Assembly (NCBI GenBank): GCA_013397435.1 | Contig: VZRG01002366.1 | Span: forward strand, 42,026-106,025 | Length of the DNA stretch: 64,000 nt | Direction of reading: 5' to 3' | DNA from: Erythrocercus mccallii | Taxonomy: Eukaryota > Chordata > Aves > Passeriformes > Dicruridae | In this document: positions 13,360 to 27,040 of the stretch, piece by piece | How positions within the stretch are numbered: the stretch's first letter is position 1 | How the letters are laid out: each line of letters starts with the position of its first letter | Position numbers and translations under genes: made by a program | The notes under the pieces: generated by a model | The model's input: the letters and a program-made list of their open reading frames with translations, nothing else | What the model was told of the DNA's origin: nothing | Databases searched by the model: none

Positions 13360-14560
13360 CTTCAAGGAGATAGTCAATAGGATCCCCTGGGAAACTCAGG
13401 AAAAAGAGAGCAGAACAGAGCTTGCAGATCTTTAAGAAGTCCTCCATAGGACACAAGAGCTGGCAATTCCCAGGAGCATGAATTCAGGCAAAGAAGGTAA
13501 GAGACTGGCATGGCTGAGTAGGGAACTGCTGGGCAAACTAAAGGAAGTGAAGCAAACGCAGACAGTGAAAACAAGGACTCATAACCTGGGAAGGGTATAG
13601 AAATCCCTAGGTGCAGTTGGATAGGGATGGGGTGAGGAAGGACAAGGCATTGCTGACCTGAAATTTGCAAGGGAGATAAAGTATAAGAAGGACTCCTTCA
13701 GGTATGTTAACCAGAAAAGGAAGGTCAAAGAAAGTGACACCCTCCCCCTGCCCTCCCCCCTCCCCCAATGCTGGAAGACTGGTAACTATGGATAAGGAGA
13801 AGGCTGAGATTTTTTTAGCCTCAGTCTTCAATGGCAACCTATCTTCCTACACTTCTCAAGGGGATGGATATCAGGATGGGACTGGGGCTTTTAAGTACTC
13901 AGAACTGTAAGTAAATATCAAGTTCATGATCACCTGAGGAACTTGAGTATATATGTAAGTCTGTGGGACTTGATGATCTGAATCCAAGAATCCTGAGGAA
14001 ATTCACTAATGTTGCCAAGCTGCCCTCCCTGATACTTGAAAATTTGTGGCAGTCAGGCAAAATCTCAGGTGACTGGAAAAAGTGAAACGTTGTACCCATC
14101 TTCAAAAAGGGTAGAAATGAGACCCTGTCAGCCTCCCCTCTGTGCTTGGGAAGATCCTTGAACAGATCCTCCTAGAAGGAGGAAGATACAGAGAGGATCA
14201 GAAGATTATTTGAGGATGGAGCTGCTCTCCTGTGAGGAAAGGCTGAGAAAATTGGGATTGAACAGCCTGGAGAAAGCTTTGGGGTGACCTATTTATGGCC
14301 TCACTGTACCTGAAGGGAGCTCCAAGATATATGGAGACTGTTTCCAAGAGCATGTAGTGACAGGACAAGGGGGAGTGGCATCAAATTGAATGGGAGTAAG
14401 TTTAGATTAGATATTAGATATTAGGAAGGGATCTTTTACTATGAGGGTAATGAGGCACTGGCACAGGTTTCTCAGGGAGGTTCAGGGCCAGATTGGATGG
14501 AGTTTGGAGAAGCCTGGTCTAGTGAAAGGTATCCCTGCATTTGGACTAGATTGGAACTGA
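13360..14560 (+). mobile_element. CR1 LINE with internal deletion
   Basis: From about 13370 to 14180 the sequence follows the CR1 ORF2 region between endonuclease and reverse transcriptase. It includes the YKKDSFRYVNQKRKVKESDT frame near 13680-13740 and the stretch read as GDWKK near 14070. At about 14180 it jumps straight to the ORF2 C-terminal part (GAALL, ERLRKLGLNSLEK-like) and runs to the 3' region near 14540. Most of the reverse transcriptase core is therefore missing. Many stops and frameshifts show an old inactive copy, or two pieces joined by deletion. Confidence 0.85.
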
Positions 14561-16240
14561 GAAACTGATATCCACAGGTAAGATAATGTGCCAAAGCAAT
14601 GAATGCAGCACTGATGATTGGCTGAGATTTAACACAGGTATTAAAATATTTCAATGTCATCTTGCAGTAGGTTACCTGAATTTCCTCTATGTACATGTTC
14701 CATGTGTAAAGCAAAGGTTGCTGGTTGCAGCATGTACATGTAAAAGTTTCAGATATACAATTAATATGTATGTTTTTAATGTTAATTTATTATTCTTTCT
14801 CTATGAATCTTCTCCAAATTAGGCTCTGATTTGACAAGAAATCATTCTGTCCCATGTCTTTGCATCTCTCTCTTTGGTATAAATCATGTATAAGTATGAT
14901 CAAACTACACAGCCAATCTAAAGATTTCAGTGCATTTCCTTCTGTGTCATCAGAGCAGCAAATTTCATATTTGAAGCTTCAGTGTTCGTGATTTCTGTTT
15001 CTCTAGTGCCTTTTCTGCTGTATATAGATTGTTCGCCAGAAGTGTAGTTAGTAAAATATTTCAGTAGGTGGGATCAGTGGCAGATAATTTTTTTTCACCT
15101 ATTTGTTTTAGGGAGAAAGACCTCTGAGAGGGTGGGAGAGAAATGTCTGCAATACAGGGCATGTGGGATTCCAAGAAAGGAAATTTAAGTGTGTGAACAG
15201 CTGAAAACAGAACGATTATGTGCAGACAGTAAAAAAACTACCGAGGAAACTCAGAGGGAAGACTAGAGTTCCACAAGCACTGGACATTGGATTATTATTT
15301 TACCATAGGCTAGTGGTACAGTATGGACAGCTAAGGGAGCTGACTACAGCTGAAAATTTATGAGGCAGAATGTCAGGTATTTTTATAGTACCTGTTATTT
15401 TGCATCTTCTACAAAAAATACCTTTTAAAAACGTCCTGTGCCTCCTACTTGGAATAAGAAAAGGTCAGAAAACAGTTACTTCAGCAGCAGGAAAGTTTGT
15501 GCACAAAAATCATTTCAGGATCCATTTTGTATCAGGACTGGGATTGTTCCAAGATGCTTCAAAAGTTGTCCACAGAGATTAAGCACTGTTTTGTTGGGGT
15601 TTTTTCACAGCATTGTAGAATATTTCTCTTATGACTCATGACTTATCTGACCTCTTCCCAAAAAATTATGACAGATGAGACTGACCTGATAATAAATTGG
15701 ACTAGGTAGCAAGAAATGCCACTTGTATGGGAAATGAGAGCGAGATTGTTTGTGTGAGACTGGATTATGATGCCTCAGAGCATATCCCTCAAATCCAAAT
15801 ATTGGTGAGTAAGCTGTCAGGATGGATGTATAGCTGACAGCATGCTTATGACTTTTCTGCCCTTTAGCTGCCATTGAGAGTGCTTGCAGAGAAAAAAACC
15901 TCAGTTGTGCTGTGGATAGTGGATATAAGCCTTTGTACTGCTATATCAGCAGTATATTTCTTCTCTGAAAGAGTCATATTTATAAAGCATAAAATTGTAC
16001 AAGTATAAAAAAAAGTTTAAAAAATTGTATGATGGTACATATTACTTCTGAGTTGTTGCAATAAAACTCTGTGCTGAATTCTGTCCAGTAATGGTTATTA
16101 AATACGTGGAAAAAGCCTCTATATGATGAATACTGTCTCCTGTCTGTGCAATCCTAACTTAGATCTAACTTAGATCTATCTAGGAGTGTTTTGTTGGTTT
16201 TTTGTGGGGGCTTGTTTGTTTGTTTTGTGGTTGTTTATCC

Positions 16241-16241
16241 A

Positions 16242-16281
<40 letters not shown>

Positions 16282-16300
16282 GATCATCTATCTCTATATC
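16241..16300. repeat. (ATCT)n microsatellite
   Basis: About ten ATCT units run uninterrupted from 16242 to 16281, followed by imperfect continuation with a CGATC interruption. It is probably length-polymorphic. Confidence 0.95.
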
Positions 16301-16589
16301 TTAAAATTGATTACAGGTAGATTTTAAAAATATAGCATATATCCACTGCTTTTTCTGAAAGCTTCCAGGGAGCTTTCTGGGTAAGAATTCAACATTTCTT
16401 CAAATAATTAGTGCTCTTCTAAGAAAAAAAAAAACATGAAAAAGAAAAAGATTCACTCCTCACTCATTTGAGGGACCTGTCTTATCTCCTCGGGTTTTCA
16501 ACAGGCATCAGTATTGGGAGTACAACTATTAAAAAGGTGGTTGTTCTGGGGGATTTTTCACTGCCTATAATTTTGGATCTTAGAACTCC

Positions 16590-16613
16590 TTTTTTTTTTT
16601 TTTTTTTTTTTTT
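16590..16613. repeat. Poly-T run (24 nt)
   Basis: This is an uninterrupted run of 24 T. It could be the A-tail of a minus-strand retroposed sequence, but I see no retrogene body or target duplication. Confidence 0.9.
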
Positions 16614-19600
16614 GTTGCACCCTCAGTTTATAAGTCAGTAAAAATGTGCTGTTTCTGAAACTTTATACCTATGGTGCTTAGTGATTGTCAGCCTTGAAGC
16701 CAGCAGATTTCTTTTTCTGCATGCACTTCTGAGGTGATGCTTCTCTAGCTCTGCATTGCAGTTGTGGCTTAGTTATACCCTGCTTTCTTAAAAATTCCTA
16801 TTATGTAAATATTTAACTTGATAAAAAGGTGGTGAACAGATGGTGAGTTTCCAGAACATACCCTTGATCACGTCCAATTGTTATCAGCCTATGGATAGAA
16901 TATGAACCGTTAACCTTTGAGATTGATTGAGCCATTTTTTCATTCGTCAGCTTGATCATGCAGACAGTAGAATCTCTGACTAATTACTGGGATAATCTCA
17001 AAAAGTATCAGTACCAAGATTAGGAATGCTATGCATTCTGGCCTTATCCACACCCCTTACAGTTGTTCTCATCCTGTTCAGCAAGGGCCCTCCATTTGTC
17101 TCTTTATTCTAACACAATAAAAGAAGCTTTTCTTGTGTTTCTTGGTGTTCTTTGCCAGTTCTGGCATCAGCTGAGCTCTGAAGATTTCCAGTGCTGTCCC
17201 TGTGTATGCAGTGAACACACATTCCCTCGTTCCTTCTTTGCAGCCTCTCATAGTTGCCATTTCCTGTGCGTAGAAGCTCAGCTGTGAGTGCTTGCTTAGT
17301 CAAACCAAACACCTGATGTGTTTGCCTGTTCTCAATATGGAGACCCTACTTGTTCTCAGAGGTGGCTGCCCTTCAAGGTGTGCCATGCTTGCTGCGCTCC
17401 TCTGCCTTCCAGTACTGCCTTCTGTGCAATCAAATCTACCATACCCTGGCTCTTATTGATGAGCCATTTGGGTATTTTTGTCTTGGGGCTGCATTATGCA
17501 GTACAGACATACACGTGCCCCAATGGTGTCAAACAGGATATGTTTGATACTGATTTCAATTTCACAGCTTTGTCAACACCCTTAACATCATTCAGTTTTG
17601 TTGCCTCTGTTGGTGAAAGTATTTCTGTGAGTTAACCAGAAATACAGAAATGAAAAGAAAGCATAAGAGTGGGATGTCTAGACAAAGGTTTCCCTAACTG
17701 ACTTAGTCCTTAAAAATTTTTACAAATACTGCCTAGGATAAAACCAAGCAATCCTTTGCACTGCACTGATGAAGTTGTCTCAAATATCCACAAAGCATCA
17801 AGACCTGTCTGAAAACCCTTATTACCATTTTCTTCATTGATAAGACTGACAGATGTAATACAAAATTACCATTATTACTTCATCCTTTATAAAAGCAAAA
17901 CCTTTAATTAAGCAGGCAACCATGCAGTAATTTTAACATCTCAGTACAATCAAAATATGTAGTTTATAGCTTTTGGTTACATACAAAAGAAAGTAAGATG
18001 TGCTATGTCTTAGGAGCAGCAATGTCTGTAATGACAGCCAGAATGCCTTTACCTGAGTAAGAATGGCTGGTCATTTAACTCACTAAGCTATAGATGAATG
18101 GATTTTATTGGGTAATTAACTTAAGAAATGCCATATCATTAAGCTCATGGATCATGGAGAATATTCTTTGATATTTTTGTTTTGCAAACAAGTTGTGTCT
18201 CTCTTGTGTTATTTAATTACTTAGCATTTTCTGGTACCTTTTTAAGTGGGAATCACTAGATGAAATCTCACTGATGCTATAATAAATCATCTAGACTTGG
18301 TGTTATTTACACATGTGGGAATATTCACACATTCTCCATTTGTAATGTCTTCTGCCTTCCTCACCTTACTTTATAACTCACAGATGTTTACTGATGACTT
18401 AGTCCTCACCACTGCCAATATCATGGTAGAAAAAGAGTTGGTGAATTAACAGGTCACCAGCCTCCAGTGCAAGGTGTCTTCCAATGGCATCTATTAAAAA
18501 CACAAGAGACACTGTAAGATAAAAATTCATCAAATCAGGAAGAGCATGATTTCCTGCCCTGTGCATCCCTGTAAGATTACAGAAAATTTCCTAACTTGCA
18601 TGACACTGAAAATAGTTCTGACGTAGCAGAGAATTTCTGTGGAAAAAGCTGAGAGCAACCTACTTGAATATGTACAGTGCATGCAAATTTCTCCTGTGCA
18701 TTAGTTGATCTTAATAGTTTCTTTTGGACCTCCTCCACTATATGTGAGTTCCTTCCTCCCTTCACTTGCTTCAAAATTTTAATTCAAACTGTTTGAGAAA
18801 TTCCTAAACATGCCTAAATCTACTCTATAGAGTACTGACAGTTACTACTTGTAGGTATTGTTCAGATGCCCTGAACTACAAAAATCTTTCTGCAGTTATT
18901 AATGGTGCTGATCTTGTGGGTTCCTAACTGTCTTTACAAAGGGAATTTTAATCAGAAGCTATTACGTAGAAGAGATTGCAGGGAAGAACAAAATATCATC
19001 ATGCTGTGTTGTTTGACCTGTTTGAACAGAGCTCATATCAGTCATCTCCTTGACTGTATCACACAAGATGGCCAGCATCATAAAAGCTTCGATTTTACTG
19101 CTTTTGTCTGCAGATTGCAGGAGGCTTTATAGCTTTGTGAAGAACATGAGAGGTTTTTAGACTTATCCTTTTTGCTACATTTTGTATGTCAAAATTGAGG
19201 TGTACCTCTCCTCAGCACTAGTGCCTCAGCAGTGGCAAGCATACAGTTCTGACATATTTAACTAGCATGGTGATGTATATTCTGTGTATAAAAATAGTCC
19301 CAGTGTTCCCCAGGCAGCCATACAGCTCTGGAATACAAGAGAAAAATTGAGGAAGTAGATACTACTTTTCACACAAAGAACAGTGACATAGAAACATTAT
19401 CAGCCTCATTTCAAGAAATGGTTAGCTCTGTCAGTTTGTAGGTTAACCTGGTCCCAATCTTGCAGTATTTAGAGGTAAAATTTCTCAGAATCTTAAGTAG
19501 ATTTTTTTTCCTGTTTCAGGAGAACAAAATTGTAACTCGATATTGTTTTGTGTTGATTGATTTTTCCAGTTTCAAATTTTAGGATGATTGTAAAATTTGT

Positions 19601-21399
19601 TATTGACAAAGCTATTTCAGTGCATAATGTCCTTACTTTAGGATGTTTTTTCATACTTAAAACCTAGGGAGGTTTTGCTTTTTTTTCTGACACTCCCATA
19701 GTATAAGAGAAGGGAGTACTCATATGCAATTCTAACTGTTCCTTTTGCTCTGTTAGACAGAAGCAACATCATATGTTAAGAAAAAGTGTATTGGAAAAAG
19801 CCCAACTTCACAGAAGAACTTCATACAGAAAGTAAGAATTAGAAACTTATCAGTTACTGCTAAAGATAAGTAAAACGTTTGTTATAAGAGCAAATTACAT
19901 GCTCTTTTCCATTAAGCACAGTAATTCTTCCTTGAACTTCCTCAGTAATTTAAAGTAGCATTATCCCTCAGAGTGGCTGTGCTGTGGTAAGATAAGCTTG
20001 AGAATGAAAAAGATACTGTAGAGCAACAAAGCCTTTTTGTTCCCCCAGTTTCTACTAAATAAAATGGGTCATCATTCATGAGAGTAGAGTGCACTGCCAG
20101 GTTATCTTAGCAAAGGTTGTACTGCTGCTGAAACTAAAAAAGTAAAGTCAGAGGAACTTGTGGCAGAACTGATGCATGGACAGATTCTACTGTGGTATGT
20201 AGTGATCAGAAATAAAAGCAAATGGTTGGGTGGCCACCAGAACAGGAGCTCGTAATGATTTTTCTAACAGCTCCACAAATAGATGCTGCCTCATGTTTGT
20301 GAGGTAGAGGAGATAGTGTGTAACTGGAGGTAATCTTTCTTCCCCTAGGAAAAAGACTTTGGGCTGTGCATTTTTACCATCTTTTGACATCTTGAAAAGG
20401 AGATGCAGTTGGCTTTGATTTTCCTAATTCTGTCCCACACCCCTTCCCACTCATACCACTGTCCCCTTCCACAAGCGTAATGGCAGAACCAGTTGCACAT
20501 TTCTGTGGTGCTGGAAGGAAGTCTTCTCCAAGCTCCTGTTTTCCCACCACTGCGACAGCCACAACTTGCTTTTCCATATGTCTCTTTTGAAACTTCTAAT
20601 ACAAGCAGGATTCAATGGATCATAACCCAGCTTATCAGGGTCCACATATCTGTAGTGGAGAACCTAAGGGTTGAAGAGTAAGATGTGAAAAGTAAGTCTT
20701 GACAGCACCAGTGGTACATGTATCCATACAGGTCTTTTTCCCTGATTTTTTCCCTAATTGTCAGATTGTGTCTATCAAGCTAATTTTCACAGTGTCATTA
20801 TATGTGATATTCTTTTAGCTTTTAAAAAATGCTGCTAAACTTGTGTGTCAAGAATCTCTTTTGTACCTCTTGTTTAGCATTTGTCCACATTTATATTGGC
20901 ATAGAATGTCTGGATATGAGATTTGTGGACCATAATCAGGAGGCACAACATGACAGATTTGTAAATACATCACAGTTCCTGCATATTTTAAGGAGAAAAT
21001 ATTAAAATGCTTTATTTTTCTGTATCTTACCAGTCACAGAGTAGCTAAAGAATTGGGTCACAGGGAAAATGTTATTCACAGTTCATCCATATTAACAACA
21101 TAGCTTATTTATTGTCTACCAGTCTACACAATTTCAAAGTGAGTGGTATATTCAGCATAAATGGCGTATGAAAAGTGAGATATTGCAAAATTCAATATGA
21201 TTTATCTGTCTCCCTACTTCCTAGTTTCATTTCTAGATAGTTCTCAAACCGCTAAAATCCTTGATTTTGAATTGCCATTAGCTAATGGTGAAAGAGAGAA
21301 TACTAGCACTTATATGTCTACATGTACTATAGATACTATTCTTGTATTTTTTTTATTATTTAAATACCCCCCTACCCCCACTTGTCTGTATTGTAATTC

Positions 21400-21870
21400 C
21401 TGTATTACTCTGCTCCCAGCCTGTGGTACTGCCTGGGATTGTTGTAAGCCAAGGGTGGGACCCAGCATATTGGCCTTGTTGAGCCTCATACACTTAGCCT
21501 TGGCCCATCAATCCAGCTGTTCCAGATCCCTCTGCAGAGCCTCCCTGCCCTCCAGCAGATCAACACTTCTGCTTCTTGGTATCATCAGCAAACTCAGAGG
21601 GTAAACTCAACCCTGTCATTAAGATATTAAGGGCCCTGGTTCCGAGCCCTGAGGAATACCCACTGTGACCAGCCACCACCTGGGTTTAACTCCATTCACC
21701 ACCATTCTCTGGGCCTGGCCATCCAGCCAGTTTTTCACAGAGTGAAAATGCACCCATCTGGTTTCTTCTGGCCATGTCAACGGCTTTGCTAAAGTCCAGG
21801 TAGACAACATCTGTAGGTAGACAACAGCTGTTCTTCCCCCATCCCTGAAGCAGGTCATTGCATCACTTCT
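21400..21870 (-). mobile_element. CR1 LINE, reverse-transcriptase fragment
   Basis: On the minus strand the translation gives a decayed VYL-FSKAF-like segment, then NWLDGQAQRMVVNGVKPRWW, then VTVGIPQG. In other frames it continues through FADDTK-like and LEQLD-WAKAN-like segments. These are CR1 ORF2 reverse-transcriptase landmarks. A stretch near 21790-21830 is duplicated (GTAGACAACA twice). It is cut at both ends and frameshifted, so it is dead. Confidence 0.85.
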
Positions 21871-22997
21871 GCTGCTTTCCATTTGTAATTTCAGTGAGAA
21901 TTTTTCTGCTGATCTCTGTGGTAAAAGGTCATTTCTGGCAACAACAGCATGTTTCCTAAGAAGCAAGTTTTGCTACCTTTCTGCTCAGAAAATTTGTACT
22001 TCACAAACATTCTAATTCCAAAACGTGGTGGTGACTGGGATCCTCATTAATCCATCCTTCTGCTGATGTGGTGTAGGGAAGAATGTGTATGTGCTGAAAT
22101 CTGGTTGCAGATGATTACAGGACTTTGCTTAAGTTACACTCATTCAGTGAGATATCTCACCATAAAAATGTTTCAAACAGTGGCACCCGCATATGAGAAG
22201 TGGTGTCTTAAGATACCTGTAGGGGTACAGTTTCAGCAGTAATACAGGGTTTCCTCCTTCACTGGTTTTCTGAAGACTGTGAGGATAAATGAATTTAAAA
22301 TTATGTGTACATGAGACACCATCACAAGCAGATAACAATGGAAATTCTGTGCTCCTTATAGACTTAACAGCCTTCACGTGGTACTGTAGAAGATGCAAGG
22401 GGCTTCTGCCTGTCACTGAATGGTTTTTGCAGGCTGGTCTAGGATTTTCTGTAGATGAAAGGTGCATGAAGGCAATTCAAGACCAACAAAGCATATTAAT
22501 ATGTTCAAAGCTGACCATCTCAGGATATAATTGTTGCTTGCATGCTTCTTTCAGAAACTAACTTGAATGTAGTGTTTTAAAGCAAGAAACAACAGTGTGA
22601 AACATTTAGGACTTCTCAGGCTACTGCTGTATTCTTATTTGTGCTTATGATGTTTAAATTTTGACATTTGAAAACCTCATCTGGTTTGCATTTTTGTTAC
22701 TTTTTGCTTTTACATAACCAGAGAAGAATGCATGGTAAATTTCATATTGAACTTAAATATTCTCTATTTAATTAGCAGATTAACATAAAGGATTGATCAT
22801 ACATGCTTTGGTATCCCATGCAGACTGTGATGTGTTTTTATCCTAAAATTCATGACATATTTTAATACTTGCCAATATGGAAAACATGGAGATGACAGAG
22901 GGAAGAAAAAGTTCTACTAAATAAACTAATCTAATCTAAATAAGCTATTGCTTGTACTGTATTGCTTGTAACTGAACTTGACATGAATATGCACCTG

Positions 22998-23020
22998 TCT
23001 TTCTAAAAAAAAAAAAAAAG
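22998..23020. repeat. Poly-A run
   Basis: This is a short A-rich run without an attached retrogene. Confidence 0.7.
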
Positions 23021-24015
23021 ATTCTTAGCATAGGTCTTCATCTACATTAAAAGCTGAAAGAATCAGGGCTTTAGCACCAAGCAGTATATTCCCATGTCTA
23101 CATTTCTCCACTCTTAGCTGAGAATATTCTTCCCTTTATGTAGCTATGGTTTTATTCAGTGTGTACTGTCTAAAATATGATTGCCCATTTTTCAGAGGAA
23201 AATGCCTATGGTGTGGTTTAGGAAGGATGAAATGGCAGCATTTATAAAATCTTACCTTTATTTTTTGTGAAGAATTCAGTATTTTTCAGACCTATTTTAT
23301 ATCATCTCTGAAAACAGTCTATTTACATGTGTGTATGCATGTGCACATTAGAATCTAGTTTGTTTGTTTTGTTTTCTGCATGGGCGAATGGAGTTTAATA
23401 ACACTTTCATTATGGAGTTTAAAAATATGTTCATTGTTAGTTATGGACTTCCAGAGACTGAGAGCAAGGAGGGGCCATAAAAATGGATTAACTGTTAAAG
23501 GCAATTCAGGAAATTAATCTATTGTAACTTTTTGTATTTTTCTAAAAATTAAGAAATACAATTAGCTCCACATTTGGATCTTTAAATCAATTTTTAAAAT
23601 TTAAAGTCTTAATTTTTAATGAGCTTGCACAGCCAGGTCTTGAAGACTTCATAAACTGCCATAGTTTATTCTCATAAACTACATAGAAAAGGCAGAAGGC
23701 AGCAACTGAATTTGTACATGAAGAGGAACATTCCTCTTTTCTGTGAAACTTCAGGTATGTATATAGTTAGATCTGCAGTGGCTCAGAGATTTGACTGCTA
23801 TGTAAGCCTGAAGGACTGATTGTAGAAGACTACAAATATCTTGAGATTTTCAATGGTGTAAATTTTTTCAAGTTTTGAGCTGGTCATAGATATTTCATGG
23901 AAGGACTTGTGTCCTCTGTTGTTTCAATTTTTTAAAATTATGTTATTTTTTTTAAATCACATTTTCATCAGGATTCACCATGAGCAAAAATGCCTTTTTC
24001 ATTTTATCTCTCAAA

Positions 24016-24077
24016 AATCTGTATATCCCTTCTAGTAGTAAGTAGTAATCTGTATATCCCTTCTAGTAGTAAGTAGT
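24016..24077. repeat. 31-bp tandem duplication, two copies
   Basis: The unit begins AATCTGTATATCCC and contains TAGTAGTAAGTAGT. Two copies, 24016-24046 and 24047-24077, appear identical, which indicates a recent duplication. Confidence 0.92.
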
Positions 24078-24702
24078 AAGACTCTGCTTTGTAAATTAGT
24101 TAAAAACTTACTGAAAGGTTCTAAGTTTTCTTTGTTACAGGAGCCTTCTTAGGGCATCAATATCTTGAATATGAGCTAGAATCATAGACTCATTACTGCA
24201 ACTAAGGTAGAGTTTATTGTGTTGTTCTGTGTTGCATTTTGATCAGACGTGACAGTAGTCATGAACCAGTCAGTGAGATCAATGCTACTGTATAATTTTT
24301 CAGGGGTATTTTCAGGGGTATTTTATGGTCATTTTTCTCATTTCTTTAGTACTTCTTAGAGAGAGGTATCAGAGAGCAGCAGACTCAGCTCTGCTTTAGC
24401 TTGATGCAGATATGTTTGTGTAGCTGCATGGATGTCAGAGAGGCTTCTTGTGGGTCTCTTGTTTATTTATGCAGATTTTGTTTCCTTACATTTTAAAATT
24501 ACCTTTATCATTGGTAGCTGATACATACAGTGTTGAAAGGAGGAAAATCATCATCTTCAAATTTAGTTATTAATCCCTAAGGCTGTGGTTATGCCTTCAT
24601 TTTGGTAGGAAGGGTATTCTCTTCCTCCATGCCAGAGATACTGACAGAATCCCTCTGCTGACCTTGCTGCAGCTGCAGAAGAAAAGCTGCCACTGCTCTG
24701 TG

Positions 24703-24752
24703 GCACACTACAGTGTGCCACACTGTAGTGTGCTCATAACACACTACAGTGT
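24703..24752. repeat. 15-bp perfect inverted repeat with a third copy
   Basis: The arm GCACACTACAGTGTG (24703-24717) is followed, after one base, by its exact reverse complement (24719-24733). A third, direct copy CACACTACAGTGT lies at 24740-24752. The arms themselves are partly self-complementary around the central TACAGT, so several cruciform forms are possible. Confidence 0.93.
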
Positions 24753-25675
24753 CAGGCTAAGTGATGCCTCCAGTCATTTTCTCCTTCTAGCTGGGCATGT
24801 TTCATCCAATCCTAACTCACTCAGTCCCCCTTCTCTTCTTTTTCTCTTGCATACATCTCAGAAGCACAAAAAGGCATGCCACCATTTTAGTCCATCAAGG
24901 GGTCACCCCAGAAATACCCAGTGGCTGATGGAGCATTACTGTTGTATTGTAGTGTTCTCCAGCTCCAAGAACAGGCCAGTGCTTTGGGATATATTGCTCT
25001 TACATGGTGAGTCGAGACACAGGACACAGTTTAATGGGAAGGCATTCAGTTTAACTTATATAGTGCTCATGTAAAAAAAACAATGAAGCTTAAAGCAGAT
25101 TTCAGCTATTTCTAAATGTGCTGCTATGAAACTAAAAGTGTTGGATGGGTTTGGCTTGTTATATATGTAGTTAATAAGCTATCAAAACTGCCTGCCAACC
25201 TAAAAAAATAGTTTGGACTGGCACTTTGCTGTGTTGTATAGACTGACTTTTAGATGTAGTGGCAATAGGAAAACCAGAAATAAAATATACATCAGTACTA
25301 GCAATAGCTTACTAGCAGTACGGCTTTCAGACAGGTTTTTCCTCACGAACTACATTTAATATCTTCTCTTAGACAGATAACAATTAATTCAGTGGGAGTT
25401 TCCAACAAACTCTTTTCCAAATGTAGCAAGAGCAACTTCACAATAGCACAGTTTATATGGCTGCTAAATTGATGAATCATATTTAAGCCATGTTCTCTTA
25501 TCCTCTAGCAGCTTCTGAATGTTCCCTCCATTCTCACATTTCCAGATGTCAAAGACAAGGCTAACTTTCACCTGTCAGAAGGCATGCAGACTAATATACA
25601 TTATGTAGAGTGTAATCTATGCCTTAAATGGAATTAGTTGCTGTAAATTTCTCATGCTGTTATTCTGCTCTTTGG

Positions 25676-25792
25676 GGATTTTTTGGGGGTGTTTTTTTCG
25701 GGGATATGTTTTGGTTTTGTTGGTTGGTTGGTTTGGTTTGATTTTTTGGTTTGGTTTTTGTTTGGTTTGGTTTTGCTTTTGGTTTTGCCAGG
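25676..25792. repeat. G/T-rich low-complexity tract
   Basis: Irregular TTTGG, TTGG and TTTTGG units fill the plus strand. The hydrophobic open frame across it (25654-25839) is a by-product of the composition. Confidence 0.85.
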
Positions 25793-26960
25793 TTATGTCC
25801 TATTTATTTCTCTTAAACTTTAATTCATTTCTGTGTTGAGAGAAAATTTACAAGGCTTTATTACTCTGTAAAAATGGACTGTTGATTTGCCTAACAAAGT
25901 TGTATCTGCTTTACCAGTCAATATTGTTGCATCACTGTTTGCATAATGCTGATCAAATATTTGGACTCTGTATTGTAGAGATCTTAGCAAGCTGTAGACT
26001 GTGCCCTAGCACTCACCTGCTATGACTGTTTCTCACTGCCTGTGAAATACTTCAGTGTTTTTCAAAGTTAACGTCTAGCACATGTAAGTCAGCTGGATCA
26101 GTAGCCAAGACTAAACATTCCTCATGAAGAGTGAGCAGGAGCTCAGCCTCCCACCTGGCAGCTTAAACCACTGCTGCAGGAAACACAGTTCTGTGCAGAA
26201 ATGGAGTGGGTGAGGACAAGCAGTCTGGTGACATAGTTAAAGAAACCATGGGATGCTTTCAATTTCCTGTCATCTGTGCCCAGATTGCATCTGCTTCGTG
26301 ATAAGGTAGGCATGTGCCAAGTGAAGCAGTGGGATGGTAGAGATCATTGGTTTTGCTGAATTTAGAAGCTTCGTGGAAGAAGCAAATGTGTTAATGGCTG
26401 TAATTTAACTATGGATCAGGACCCATAAACGTGCTCCAGATTAGGATGCTAACTAGATGGATACCCAGTCTGTGTTCTTTTTCCTCTCTTTTTCCACTCC
26501 ATATATCATCATATTTTACTTGTGCCACTCATCGGCCCTAAAGTACAGCAACAAAATTTAAAACTGCAATTCTATCTGCCTAGAGGAAGCAGCTTCCTTT
26601 GAAAGCCTCATAAAAATTGCGTTGGAGACATGAGAGAGGTATGGAAGTTTGAATGAATGTATCATTTTATGGTGTACACTCTTTAAAATACAAACCCTAT
26701 AGTTATACATGATACTAGAGCATGGCAGGTTAGGCGCTGGAAACTAGTAGCATTCTAGATGAGAAAGCCAGTGCTATGCACCTTTCTAAGAAAGAAACCT
26801 GAGAACTCCAGAAATTTTTAGTGGTTTTGGACTAGTTTTGTCACCCTCTCAGAACTTCTTTATCACCACTCAGCATAATGAGCTGCTTACATTAAAGAAA
26901 CAGGTAGCTACCAAATTTTTTGGCACTTTGAGAAATAAAGCACTATAGAGTATAGTGCTG

Positions 26961-27040
26961 TATACTCTATAGCATAGCTCTATATTATATAGTATAGCTC
27001 TATGCTATATAGTATTGCTCTATACTATATAGCATCTATA
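26961..27040. repeat. 20-bp minisatellite, four units
   Basis: Four consecutive 20-bp units share the pattern TATnnTnTATAGnATnGCTC, with the last unit ending in CTATA instead. They begin at 26961, 26981, 27001 and 27021. Each unit is itself nearly palindromic and very AT-rich, and the flank at 26940-26960 is a related partial unit. Confidence 0.9.

Noticed and set aside
16590..16613. Tail of a processed pseudogene (poly-T run)
   Set aside because: No retrocopy body or flanking target duplication is visible around it.
25654..25839. Possible small membrane protein (Phe/Trp/Gly-rich frame)
   Set aside because: The frame is produced by a G/T-rich low-complexity tract.
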